Source: Bolinopsis microptera (Eukaryota; Ctenophora; Tentaculata; Lobata; Bolinopsidae). Taken from it: DNA of 64,000 nucleotides. How positions within the stretch are numbered: position 1 is the stretch's first letter; each line of letters opens with the position of its first letter. The position numbers were made by a program, and so were the translations under genes. This document shows, one piece after another, positions 1-13,200 of this stretch. The notes beneath the pieces are model-generated. The model did not search any database and was not told where the DNA came from. It worked only from the letters and a program-made list of their open reading frames with translations. The DNA lies in NCBI RefSeq assembly GCF_026151205.1, contig NC_087080.1, positions 6,428,797-6,492,796 of the forward strand, written 5' to 3'.

Positions 1-1435
1 TTTGTCTTACACTTATTCGTCTGTTAACTTTTACTTGGTTCATCTTTGCTTGTTTTTGTCCCTATTTCCTTCGCTTGATCTGTGATGATGTAGTGGTAGA
101 CAAAGTGTATAAGTATTAATGTTCAGCCATTTGCACTCAGTCATTTGTAGAAACTAAATACTAGGTCATCCCACGAGACTTCGTCTAATGCGCTTCTATT
201 CCCTTTCCTCCCTTCTGCTTTAGACACACAATCCTGGTTTATGCTACCTTGACCTTCCCTCTGTCATCTACAGGTTCTGTTTCCTGACCCAGTTTATAGT
301 TACATGTTCCGTGTTTAACTTCGAGATATTACCTTCAGACTGAGTCCGCTAGGCGTACGTGCTTGGTTAGAGCGGCGTGTAGCCACGTTTATATCACTAG
401 TAAACGAATCACTAGTAAACGAATGAGTTATCGTGTTAGCTAAACAGAACTTGTTCGGAACTGTTCTACTGTAAGTGGGGTGGATGTTTACTTAGTTGAC
501 AGGTTTAAGTTAAGTTTACTATTTCGGTGCATTTGGTTAACTTAGTAAATTACCAATCACAGTTCATATTATTACATTGAAGTCACCAAGTTGAGCGATT
601 GATTGTTGGCCACATGGAATACTATAAACGCCGGAAAAATTAATGAACGGTCATCACATCATGATATTACAGTTGTATTTAGTTAAAAATATCACAGTTG
701 TATTTAGTTAATAATATTACAGGTACACATTATAATGTATTAATATTTGTTAGTGTAACATCAACTCACATGTACGGAATTATCAGAAATTTTGAACTCT
801 AAGCAATACTTGTTGGCGTTTAAATCAAAACTGCTTTCTTCGAGTTTCAACAGCACTGCATCTTGCACTCTCGGTCCTATTCTGTTTTGCTTGTCTTCGG
901 TATCTTTTCATAGTTACATTTTTTGGCAACGCCTTCTAAAGATTTTCTAACAATATTTCTCCATGTTACTATGACTATTAATGAGTACTGCCTTTGAAAA
1001 GAGCTTTACTAATGGACCAGACCCTTGAAAAGGATTAAAGACACTACACGCTTGTAACTCCCCCGAATGTCATATATGTGGCGTATAATGTTGAATATTA
1101 TACACATATTAATCAATCGTATTGGTCACCCCTTAGTGGCTGGGCTGGTCACAGTTGGCTCCTTACTCAAGCATCTTGGTTATCATTATGCCTTAAACGT
1201 CCCTCCTGACAATGACTTTATAAGAGCTACTTCTCCCAGAGAGAGAGAGAGAGAGAGAGTTGTTGTAAGCCGTGTCCCAGTTGTAATGGTATTGGTCATG
1301 TGTGTTCTGGTGATCATGTGTCTTCAGGTTATACTGAGAGGTTATATCCATAAAACTGTGTCCTGTTTTTGGGGCTGTTAATTGGGGGTAAACGTTTGGA
1401 TAATTTAAAACTATTTTAGCTACACCATCAATGCC

Positions 1436-1436
<1 letters not shown>

Positions 1437-1467
<31 letters not shown>
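1437..1467. repeat. Poly-C homopolymer, 31 bases
   Basis: An uninterrupted run of 31 C. Runs of this length are unstable and error-prone, so the exact length should be treated as approximate. Confidence 0.9.
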
Positions 1468-2591
1468 AGTATCATAATGATGTGTAAGTGTGTTGACTGT
1501 GACTCTCAACAGTTAACTAAATTAGTTGCTAGATTTACTAGTGGAATATTAGCTTTTTCTTCGATACAAATTCGTTCATCAGTCAATATGTCGTTCCTTA
1601 AGTAGATCGGGTAGTGACGGTCTTGTTTTTCTTATTTACAATAATACAATAATATAACTGTAATCAGTCGCTGGGGCGGCAAAGTTATGTCTTTCTCAAA
1701 AATAGGGGCCAAATTGCGGGGAGTCAAAAACATGTGATTATAGCTCCACCTTCAATTTGTGCACAGTCTACACCTATCATGATCCTTGTATCACCAGAAC
1801 TGCTTCTCAACCAATGTATACACATTTAACTAAACTAGTAGCAGCAGTACAGTTACACTTAGTCATACAGTTACACTTAGTCTCAATATTGAGTTTACTG
1901 TTCATATTTATTTGTGTTGCAAAATTTTATTATTAATGTTAGACCCCTTTGTTTTTAGTTTTGACTTTTGGATCCCGCACTTGACGATATGATAATATCA
2001 TGGATTAATATTCAGAGTGTAATTACGAGTTACCTCTTCTAAGCGTGGGACAATGGCGCTTGTTGCAGGATGGAATTCGGGTTGACGAATTAGTCCGTTA
2101 CTTTATTAATCGCGGCTTTTGGATGATAAAACTGGTAGTTTACTCAGTCTTATATTTTCTGTGAATCTTAATTTTGGGTTCTTTATATACCTTAAGAACG
2201 ACAAATTTAGTCGACAAATTTAGTCTTATCTACCATTAATTTATTCAAAATTTTGACTAAAATTGTTGTAAACAACATTTTTTTTATTGAGACAACATTT
2301 TTCGGCGACTAATTTAAAAGCAGACCAAAATTTCAGTAGAGCATATAATTATATGACATGAATATTATTTAGCTTACATTGTTTATAATTAATATAATGA
2401 CATCACCGTTCCTACTTCTGAACTACTTTGACTATTACACGTGTAATCTACTGCTTTTATGCTTTGAGCTTTCACATTCTCTTACTTCCTTTTCCCATCA
2501 GGCAGTATCTGCATCTAGTTTAACTCATTACAAAATCATTTAATCAACATGCCTGACGTTAAACCTTAAAGTATGACTAAAGTGAGAAATC

Positions 2592-2636
2592 GGGGGGGGG
2601 GGGGGGGGGGGGGGATTGGGGGGGGGGGGGGGGGGG
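2592..2636. repeat. Poly-G tract interrupted once
   Basis: 23 G, then ATT, then 19 G. This could form a G-quadruplex on the plus strand. The length may be affected by sequencing error. Confidence 0.9.
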
Positions 2637-4356
2637 AACTAGCTAACTAATGAAAAAATCAAATAAATGGAACGGAAAATGGTCTCGAAAAGTCAAAAAA
2701 TGTGACTAAAACTGTTGTAGTAGACTAAAAATTTGCGAAATTTGTGACTAAAATTATGGTAACCAAAATTGTTGTAACCAAATTTATTGTGAATTTATTG
2801 GCCTTAAGATAGTTCTTTTAACACTACTGAGTATAAGTTTCACCTAATAGCAGTGAAATAAACACCATTCACTATTATCATTCTTAAGCAATAGTTGGTT
2901 AGTGATAGTGTGTTATGCTTTGCACTTTGCCCCTGTTTTTGAACCCGTGCCCAATGATTGAAGAGTACACTGTGGAGTATAGAAAGGAGCAGGTACATTT
3001 ACTATAGGGGAAAGTGGGACAGGGCGGAATGGAACTCTACAAATTGGTCGGTTCTTTTATTGATATTATTGGAATCGTGTTTCAGTTTAGAGGCTAAGGA
3101 CCCGGGATGTTTCGCTATTTCAGGTCCGTTCACTTTAATACGAAAACATTCTGAGAGAGAACAAAATGTATATTCTTCATCCGACTTAAAATCTCCGCAA
3201 CTTCAATTTAATCACCCAGCGGTGATTCTCAAAGCCTCTGCTGCTTTCTATTCATCTAGGACTATAATTGTTAGGTATACGGGTGGTAGAGCGCACTGCG
3301 CAATGCTATGGTGACCTTGTGGGTGTAGACTGTACACCACCACATTCAGTCTGACAGTGGCTATTGTCTTTCCAAACATTGAACGTTATTGAATATTGTG
3401 CTAATTTTGTTGCTATCTTCATAGGCTTGTTATTATTTCCCAGGTTATAGCGTATAGTGTAAGTGTATGGAATAAAGATAGTGTCAACTTGAGGTATCTG
3501 GCTAGGAATGCTGCTACCGGATTATGCTCATATCCTTATTCATTTCAGCTTGATAGTCTATTTTCTGAAATGAGTTATTTATAAGATTAACTATACGAGT
3601 AATGTTCACGCAGATATAGTTAAGTCTTCAATCGTGATGCATCAATCATTCAAAACTGCTTTATTCATATTTTCTCTGATATATATAGTGGTTTTCGTTC
3701 ACAAGCATTACAATTCCGTTTTAAAATAATGTGACATGATATGTATAGTAGTTGCTTTAGAGCAAGATTAAATTGTTGCTCTAATCTCTATCATTTAATT
3801 TTATAGCTGCTTAGAGATGCTTCATCGTTATAATAAGCTTAAACTTTCAGATCCAATGATTAATTTCATCAATAACACGTTTATTGTTACAATTTATAAT
3901 ATCTAATTGTCAATTAATTACATCTTGACATATATGCCCAATTGACGTTATACAACATACGTGATGTCCCTGTAGTCTGCGTACTTGAGAAGTTAACCAC
4001 AATCTCCCCACTTCCGACTTGAGAGTACTAAAAGATATACTTCGATCAGGAGAACAAAATCAACTATTAACTTGATAATGGCATCATTAACTTGATAATG
4101 ACATCATAATTATAGTCAAGACTCCTAGCTGGCCGGCTTGTATCAGCAAATGTTTGAAGTGCTTTTAAGTTTTATTATAACAGTCTCGTGTGGTTAGATC
4201 ATTTGCTTAGCTTGTGTAAATTCACATATAACCTGATAATGCGAATACTTAGTTATTGTTTAGCCCTTTTTTGTTAGCCCCTTGCTTCTTCTCGAAATTG
4301 ATATCGTTCAACCTGTTTTATTCCTGCTTAATCGTCATTTTGACCACATTCTACAG

Positions 4357-4540
4357 CTGTGACAATATTACTGTGACAATATTACTGTGACAATATTACT
4401 GTGACAATATTACTGTGACAATATTACTGTGACAATATTACTGTGACAATATTACTGTGACAATATTACTGTGACAATATTATTGTAACAATATTACTGT
4501 GACAATATTACTGTGACAATACAACTGCAACAATATTATT
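4357..4540. repeat. 14-bp minisatellite
   Basis: About 13 tandem copies of CTGTGACAATATTA. The first copies are perfect and the 3' copies slightly diverged (TGTAACAATATTA, CAATACAACTG). Confidence 0.9.
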
Positions 4541-5968
4541 GCCTTTCAAAGTTACTTGACAGAACAAGAACAAATTTACCCATTATCATAAATTATAAGT
4601 CCTGTCTAATGACTAATGAGTCATAATGACCCATACGGTACATTGTACGACTATCCTGTCCTGTATTCGTGTTCAATATTTATTTTTTAAAGGCTCTAAC
4701 TCTGCCTTGTGAACAGAACAAAGCTAGAGAGAGAACCCTTCTCTGATACATCTAATTGTTAACCAGCACGGTGTGTATATATATACTGTTACCTAGACGA
4801 CGGATTCTTGGCTACATCTTTACTACTGTTTACTCGCCAATAAATGAGAAGAAAGCATGTATTTTTAAGTTTGGTTGCTTAGCATCCTCGATATTATGCA
4901 CTAAGCAGAGGGATGGAGTCTATTGACATTGTCCGATAACCATTATAGCTTGATCTCTTCTTTGTTTACCATGTTATGAAACATAATTGTGTATCATAGT
5001 TTATGTGACCGATTGTTTTCAGTTATGTTTCATATACTATGCGGTTGATTTGTGTTATGTCCTATATGAAAGGATAGTTATTATTGATAGACGCTCTGCT
5101 AAAATCATTAAATTACAACCTAACTGATAGTCTCGTTATTACATTATTACATAGCTTTCTAATGTTGATACTTTATCATTAGATACTACATACAAAAAAA
5201 ACAATTGAATATCGTCCAAGGACTCCTTCAAACTTCAAATTATAGTTCAACATCTTAAATGGATACATTATCATAGAGATACGTTATCGTGATGGACTGA
5301 CGGACCATAACCCCCATCTCCTTATTTGGGCATCACGTGGTTATCTGGGTTATTGTCTAATTACACGCCCGCCAACTTTATTACCCCAACTCTTTTTTTG
5401 ATCTAAGGACCCCATGTACCTTTTACATTGTTAACATTCCAGCTGAACAAGAGTTGCTCTTTGTTACATCTAATTGTATTCATATGTTGGAGTAGACAAG
5501 GAGTCGCGTCTTTGTTTTTTATTTTACATGAGGTAAAATATATAATAGGATGTACTTTAACTTAGTGCTAGTAACTAGAGGTTGTATGTTTTTACGTTGC
5601 CGCCCCGCCTGAAATGATTTATCATCCAGCTTTATTTTGTCAGAATTTTTGATATTTCAAGTTTTAAATCTTTCATCCCCTTACATCTTCATCTGCAAAA
5701 ACCGAAGTTGATCTGCAAATTCAGAAACCCACGACAACTTAAAGTTAAGTGCTGACTCACTGATCAAATATGTTGCAAAATTCTAATCGCTTGTACTCTA
5801 GCTATTAATAAGTATTATCGTATACACACAGCACGGAAAGCTTGTCTTTTCCAATGTGATTGTCTGACTATAAGTCCGCATGTAGCAGCGTCGGTTATAG
5901 TCATTGCTACACTCCACAACTCACACACTCGCGAAACTATTGAATTGTTGCCAATTTACCGTCAATTC

Positions 5969-6081
5969 ACTGGGGTTTTACTGGGGTTTTACTCGGGTTT
6001 TACTGAGGTTTTACTGGGGTTTTACTAGGGTTTTACTGGGGTTTTACTGGGGTTTCACTGGGGTTTTACTGGGGTTTTATT
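5969..6081. repeat. 11-bp minisatellite
   Basis: About ten tandem copies of ACTGGGGTTTT with single-base variants, ending about 340 bp before the start codon of the giant Ig gene. The open frame through it on the plus strand is an artefact of the repeat. Confidence 0.9.
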
Positions 6082-6424
6082 TTTAACCAGTTCGCGGTTA
6101 TCGCACTCATAATATACAATATACATATTGTGTAATAGAGGTATTTGCTTTGTGTCAAGTTCACCGTTACTAACTTGTGGTTGAGTAGCATAGTCGAGAG
6201 TTACAAGAGTTAACCTTGATTGTTGTACTCAGCAAGAAGAACCTTGTACTCCGCAATAATATTTATTCGTTGCCCGTTTATCATTTTGTTGATTGATATT
6301 TATTTAGTTACTTGAAATGATCAGACTTTTTACCCGGTAACATTCTGTCATGCCAGTTTAAGACAAGGAAAGTAAGAGAAAGTGAAAGAGAAAGTGACCA
6401 AGTAAGCGAGTTGGAGTTTCTTTC

Positions 6425-7231
6425 ATGATACTGAGGAGTTTCTTTCAACTGCTTGCTCTTGTCACGGTACGTGTTTTAGATTATTTCAATCATGGGTTTG
6501 GGGTTGGGGGATTGCAACTTTTGATATACAACTACAAAGCATGGACGTACATAAAACTAAACTTGTTCGACAAATTTTAATTTTTTGGGAATTTTACATC
6601 ACTATCCTCTCACCATAACCATGATATTGATAATAATGAACGCTTTTTCTCAGGTTATTGGAGCAAATTTAGACGGTTTTGCAGATGCTGACTCGTCAGG
6701 ACAAGCAGCAACCTGTGAACAAGGGTCCGTTATACTTACAGATGGCACGGGTAAGTTGAATTAGCCGATATTTTGTCCCTGTTTATTCACCAAAATGTAA
6801 TTGAAATATACGAGATTGTTTGGTTACTCGTTGCAGTCATAAGTGTAATTCAATATTTCTATAACTTTACTAACCAGCTTAATTAACTAAACTGTGTGTT
6901 ATCAGGTTGTCAAGGTTGTCCCGCCGGTACCAAAGCTAAGTCTGATCAAACAGGTTGTGAAACGTGTCCTCTAGACTCATACAGGTGAGTTCACTGCCCT
7001 ACTGGTGGGGAGGTATTAGGTAAACCATGTTCTGACACGTGACAGTGTTTAACCCCAATAACGACCCTGTCAATCGAATTGTTAAGGTAGTTTGAAAGTT
7101 ACGAACAGTGTGCTTAACATTTCATATTCTGACACTTACTTTCAGCTTGGCGGAGGCTACAGCGTGTATAGAATGTGCTAGCCCGTTAGGAACTGTAAGT
7201 GATGGAAGCACCAAGGCTGAGGATTGCGTCA
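6425..7231 (+). CDS. Exons 1-4: signal peptide and GCC2/GCC3 cysteine-rich module
   Basis: Exons 6425-6466, 6654-6750, 6906-6984 and 7146-7231 (end phases 0, 1, 2, 1). The start ATG begins MILRSFFQLLALVT, a compact hydrophobic signal peptide with likely cleavage near VIGA. The preceding in-frame codons run into a stop, which supports this start. Exons 3-4 read C-x2-CP-x-GT, C-x2-CP-x2-SYS, then C-x2-C and a final C in a GSTKAEDC context. This is the spacing of the GCC2/GCC3 or ephrin-receptor-like repeat, usually found in extracellular proteins next to sushi, EGF or Ig modules. The exons are short and split by three introns, unlike most of the Ig exons. Confidence 0.8.
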
Positions 7232-10200
7232 GTAAGTTTAACTTCTAATATTTAATCTACCTTAAGCTGCAGTCACTCCAGTTATTTTTAATGGTTGGTA
7301 TGGCCTGCTTAGGTTTGGTTTATCGGTTCTACAGCGACATGAACGCTTTGGCGTCGTTGGAATTGTGATTTAATATAATATCATAGTCTAAACGATTTGA
7401 GGTTACCAATGAGTTCATGTTCAATTGTAGGAATTGAAATATTTCGTTACAGGCAGTAAGTTACAGGCTGCATCGTAAGGAATGATTGAGATAATGATTT
7501 GAACAGCCCATTTTAATTTTTTATTATTTACCGTGGCACACAGAACCGTGCACCTGCTACTTCCAGATAATTTGAAAATATAAATAAATAAACTATCATA
7601 TCCGGACGATTTTGATTCCCCGAAAATAATCGCACGTTCTTTTTGGAACTGTGGTGCGATTGAGATTTCTCTTTTGAATTTGATTCTTAAATTGCCCTAT
7701 CTGTGTCACTGATTCGTTAATTTGGGATATCATATCAGTACAGTATAATCATCATGTACTATGTAGAGTTTTTCATTCAGAACCAAAGATTATTCAAAAG
7801 AATCATAGGTAACTAAAACTGCCGTTCGACTGTCATGTAAACTTGATTAGTGCACTTGCTACTAATTTTTTTTGGTTTGGTAATTTGGTCGTAAATTATC
7901 AAACTAAAGAAATTATACCACGTTGCATAATGGACATTGGACATCGATAAAATATTCTTCATATAACGAAATTAACCTTTTTAGAGGTGTGTACGGTCCC
8001 GAGCGTGACGAATACGATAACCGGAACGACACCTTCTGGTACCAGGTTGGCAACTGGCGAGGATTCCACCATCGTGTGTGATAGTGGCTACCAGTACGGA
8101 GATCAGGAAACACAAATTATAAAATGTGACGTTTCCCTCGAGAACAACGGGTACCCTGCCGGTTGTAGAAGTAAGCGTGATATCTGTTTTATCCATTATT
8201 TTGGAAGTATTATATATTTGTTTAAATTTATAATTATATATTTGTTAAAATGATCATGAGATGCCCAATGCTCCGGTTTTAGAATAAGGCAGAAATGAAC
8301 CATCTTATCGATTATCAATAAAAACTGTGAGTATGCATGCTTTGGTTGTTATTCAAATACTTGTCAAAAATTTTTTTATAAGTTATTGAAAAAATTATTT
8401 TTTCAGAAATAACGCTGAAATTACCGGGTAATCCCTCCTTAAAAATGGGTAGCGAAGCGTCACTTATATGTATCGTCGAAAATGAGTCGGATAACTCAGA
8501 TATAACTTGGTTCAAGGGCGACTCCCAACTCCTTAGTTCAGATGACAACTACGGATTTGATATCGGTACAGATGCACTAACTTCTATTTTGACTATCAAA
8601 GTGCTGGATGATACTCACACTGCATCCTACTCATGTAAATTGAACTATGCATCTCCACTTCTCAGTGAACAGTCCATAACTGGTGACCTCACTGTCCTAG
8701 GTCAGGATAAGTTTTATTAAATGATACCTTTTTAAATTAAAAAATTATTTAGTTTTAAAATATTTTTGTTTGGAACTAACCCGATAATATTACCTCAAGA
8801 TTTTAAGCGAAGATACCATGCTACATTTTCAGTACTTTTAATAGAAGAATTAAAAGTACAAAAACAAGTAAACGAATACTTATATTCTAGTTTATTACTT
8901 ATTCTAGCATCATTCTAACCAAAAATAACATTGTGCACGATTATCCTAGTTCGATGATCCATGGCCATCTTACGAAAACAAATTTGTCTATTTCAAATTA
9001 TCTTGGTGTCTGGTAGAACTGCATCAAGGATCTGGAATATTAAATTAAAGGATTATTCTGTTGGAAATGCTCGATCACTACTAATAGGATCAATATGGAA
9101 ATGAAGCGTGTAAATTTACGAACTTTCAATTTGACTTATTAACAATTAATAATTAATATAATTGATGTGGATTCTCGTGGGGAGGTGAGGTACATTTGTT
9201 TACTTTAACATGGAGGTTCTTCTCAGCAGGAGACAGAGGTGATGCACATTTGTTTACTTTTAAGGTGGAGGTTCTGCTCAGCAGGAGAAAGAGGTGATGC
9301 ACATTTCGTATTATGGAACGCTTGTAACGCTTATAACTCCTTCTTGTTACCCCCCTTTGAAGGTCCCGAATTATTTTATGAACGAAAGCTTAAAAATAAC
9401 CGAGAAATCGACCTTGTTATCAACTCATTTTGATGACTGTTTCTGACCTAAAATTGAACGTGAAATCGATTTGTTAAGGAGACGATCTCCTTGTTCTTGT
9501 GTTGCAGGATCAAAATGTTCTTCGTTTGAGTAAAACATGAATTTTGAGGGATAAGGAAGTGTTGTTGGGTTGTAAAACCAACTTAAATCGATTTCTAGTG
9601 CAATGTTAGGTGAGGAACAGACACCAAAATGAGTTGCATACCTGATGTGTGTTTTCTTACTCTGCTCTTCGCTCAAGCTGCAAAGCTGCAATAAACATAT
9701 TGCAATAAACATTTCTCTCTGAAAATTGTGTTAGTACCTGTTCGATCAGTTAAGGTGATGATTGCCTCAATCTTTCAGGTTTCAGCTTTACCGCCTAGGC
9801 CCTAGGTCATGAGTAGAACCTAAGGATCAAAATATATGTTGCTTGTTGCTCGTATTAAGTATAAAACATCAATTTTGAGGGATAAGGAAGTGTTTATAGG
9901 TTCTGAAACCTAGTTAAATCGATTTTACGTGCAATCTTAGGTCAGAAACAGTCATCAAAATGAGTTGATAACGAAGTCGATTTCTCGGTTATTTTTAAGC
10001 TTTCGTTCAGAAAATAATTCGGGAACTTCAAAGGGGGGGTAACAAGAAGGAGTTATAAGCGTTACAAGCGTTCCATAATACGAAATGTGCATCACCTCTT
10101 TCTCCTGCTGAGCAGAACCTCCACCTTAAAAGTAAACAAATGTGCATCACCTCTGTCTCCTGCTGAGAAGAACCTCCATGTTAAAGTAAACAAATGTACC

Positions 10201-13200
10201 TCACCTCCCCACGAGAATCCACATCTATAACTCATCGTTTTATTTCCTCTTTACCTACAAAACATATATTTTTCAGACATTCAGATTTTTGTTTCTGACG
10301 TCGAGGTCGATCCTGCTGACGCCAAAACCCTAATTGTAGCTGGGGAAAGCCTTTCTCTCATGTGCCAAATGAAGGCTGATAGCAAATATGTGGACAGAGA
10401 GATAGAATGGTTTTATGATGGTGACGAAACAGTATGTAAAATTCTAAATTATCTTTTCGTAGGAAGACAGAAGGTTAATTACAAATTTTCTCGAGGAACA
10501 CTAAATGAATACGATCAAGAATAACATAAATGAAAACACTTCAGCCAACAGGCCTATTGGATGGTGAAACGTCGCCGTACAAACACAAAACTATGACCAA
10601 AACTGCTGAACTGACAGACACGGCAGATTATACTTGTACAGGTAGGAAAGGGGATAATGGTAGCGGACCACCTCCAAAACCCTGACATTCCTTTTCATAC
10701 CAGGCTCTTTTTCAATTATTGTTAAAGAAATGTTCATTCAAGCGCATATCAATGTTGATGGCCAATGGGATAATGGTTGGAATCTTCTGCTCAATCCAAC
10801 AGTCCCTAACGGCCATCATGGGATTGGTTTAACAAAATATGTTCCTAATAAATGGAGGCTTTTACTGAATTATCACCGGAAGTAACTAACGATCGATTTC
10901 TCTAATCATCCAACACTTAGGCACGTACGGTAACGATGGAGCACCATTACAGCCCTTGCCTATAACTAAAGAGGTAAAGGTGTACGTGCTGGGATACAGT
11001 GAACAACCGGAGAACACGTTTAGTGAAGTCGGAGTGGCCCTCGCCCTCAGCTGTACTGCACAGGGAGATGCTTCCACCACAATCACGTGGTATGTGTTGT
11101 TAAAATAAATCCAGTTAAAATAGAGTCAGTTAAAATAGATTCAGTTAAAATAGATTCAGTTAAAATAGATTCAGTTAAAATAGATTCAGTTACAATAGAT
11201 TCAGTTGAAATGAATTCAGTTTTTTCTTTCTTTAATTTGTTGTTTCCTTAGTTGTATAACTTTTTCACTCTTTTGCTGCCTAAAATGTACAGCACACTCA
11301 CCTCGAAAATGTTTACAAATTATCTGATTGATTACATCAATACATTTGAAGTCAATTAAAATAGGTTTATTGTTTCACCAAATTGTACATACCAAAAAAT
11401 CAATTTGGATAGCTGGATCACGTGGAATGTTTCCAGAATCTTGCACTGTCACCTTTGTTCCATCAACTATGGAGACTGGAGATGGCTATGCGATTTACTA
11501 AATTAGATAAGTAAGATTATGTAGACAGCTGCGAAGTCAACCACCTTTATAACAGGACTAAAACCGTTGAGGGGGTTGAATCAAACCCAACTCCTGAAAC
11601 TCCAACATTCCCTACATCATTGGAAACCTCGAGTGAACTTAGAATTAGCAGTGCTCAACTAAGCGACTCAGGATCTTATAAGTGCAGTGCCACCTTCGGG
11701 GCAACAACTGTGGAAAGTACTGTCGCTACAGTCACCGTTCTTGGTAGGTACCAGTTCTCTGATCGGTTTAGGCTTCTTAAGAGCCCAACTGTTATGTCCA
11801 GTATTTTACCTTTTTAGTTTTCACTGATAATTGGTAATTGCTAACTGCTAAAATACAAATTTGATGAATTACTGGATTTACAAAATTTTATTTTTATTCC
11901 ATGACGGTTAATATAATCAGCGTGCCGAAAAGCTGAAGTTCAAAATCCTCAAAAGTTAATTTGCATCTCTGAAAATACTCTCCCTATTCCCAGACATCGG
12001 TATCAGCGAGGACCCAGTAAAGATAGGGTTCCTAGCAGGAGAGGACGCTAGTTTGTCGTGCAAGGTAAAGAACCCGACGGATAACCCGGCCACTGTTTCC
12101 TGGATACTGGCGACAGCAAATGGAGATGAAGTGGTTGAAGATCAGTACATCCAGTGGGCTAACGAGAGCCCTGTCGGAACCTCCACTCTGGTATACGACA
12201 GGTTAGAACATGATGATATATTTTTGTATGTTATTTTCTTTTGTTTGGGTTTTAACCATTCAGAATAGTCAATTAAAGCCAATTCACGTGACACAAGAAA
12301 CAAAAAATCGATTGAAGGCCAAGGTATGATAAAATTTGGACAGGTGATGCAAGTGGATGGAAATTTAGCGTCCGCCGACAGTCGAACAAACGGGCGCAAT
12401 TCTTGTTGTATGTTATTTTCTTTTGTTTTAATGATCATCAGATGAAAGTTTTTCGCCGAAACAATAACATCAAACTGATCCGATATGCGTGTTTCAGTGC
12501 CACCCATGATAATGCTGGTGTTTACAAGTGTAAAGCAGACTACACTGTAGATGGTAAAACATACTCTCGGGAAAGCACACCTGTTGATCTCTTTATTAGA
12601 GGTAGGACAGTTATTCCTGGCAACTTGCCACATTCCTGGCCTGTTTCACTTCAATTTCTATTTTCCTGATCATGTTATTATAGTTTATAAAATTATGTCA
12701 ATAAAATTTTGTGTGAAGCTTCATTTTTTAGTTTAAGGCCTTTTCTATTTTTTATTGTTGATAGTATGAACTATGAATCAATTCCTATTCAATAATCTCT
12801 ACTATAATTCAGAGAATTATTTCTGATGTTGTTGTCTGTACGACCGCCCACGTGCAAATTCGGCAAAAAGCAAAAGGTTGCAAAGGAACCATGGTAACGG
12901 TTTCGTTACACGCACGTGCACGTGCAAAGATTGTTAAAACGGCATTTTTATCGGTTTTGTTGATATTATGTTGTGTTTAATGCGAGCAACATTTTAATCG
13001 GCTGTATGTTCGGTTGTGTAGGATATTTTGACGCGATTTAAACTCACTAACAAAAAATACTATTAGCTTCCTCCCTGTGACCACGGGTTTTCTAGTATTC
13101 AATAATATCATAAGTTCGAAATAAGATAAATCAAACACATGATTGTCATAACCTGAAACCCACAACTCAAATCTTCAGAGCTCCAACAAAAACTGGACGA

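Larger units (their letters stand above)
1..6424. other. Intergenic region upstream of the giant Ig gene
   Basis: No exon that I can support was found on either strand. Open frames here are short, lack splice or domain support, and some are made of repeats. The stretch holds a GA run (1238-1259), a C31 run (1437-1467), two G runs (2592-2614 and 2618-2636), a 14-bp minisatellite (4357-4540) and an 11-bp minisatellite (5969-6081). The promoter and 5' UTR of the downstream gene should lie in the last few hundred bases. A purine-rich stretch (about 6363-6415) precedes the start codon, and one three-codon upstream frame begins at 6350. No TATA box or initiator could be assigned with confidence. 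Confidence 0.6.

Noticed and set aside
2958-3314. 118-codon open frame on the plus strand upstream
   Set aside because: No signal peptide, domain or conserved pattern. Its length is within chance for this amount of AT-rich DNA.
5904-6086. Open frame with repeated FYWGF-type residues
   Set aside because: It is the translation of the 11-bp minisatellite at 5969-6081, not a gene.
12224-12428. Insertion in intron 11 flanked by a 22-bp direct repeat (TGTATGTTATTTTCTTTTG)
   Set aside because: The direct repeat is simple T-rich sequence. There are no terminal inverted repeats or other copies in the window, so slippage or local duplication is as likely as a mobile element.
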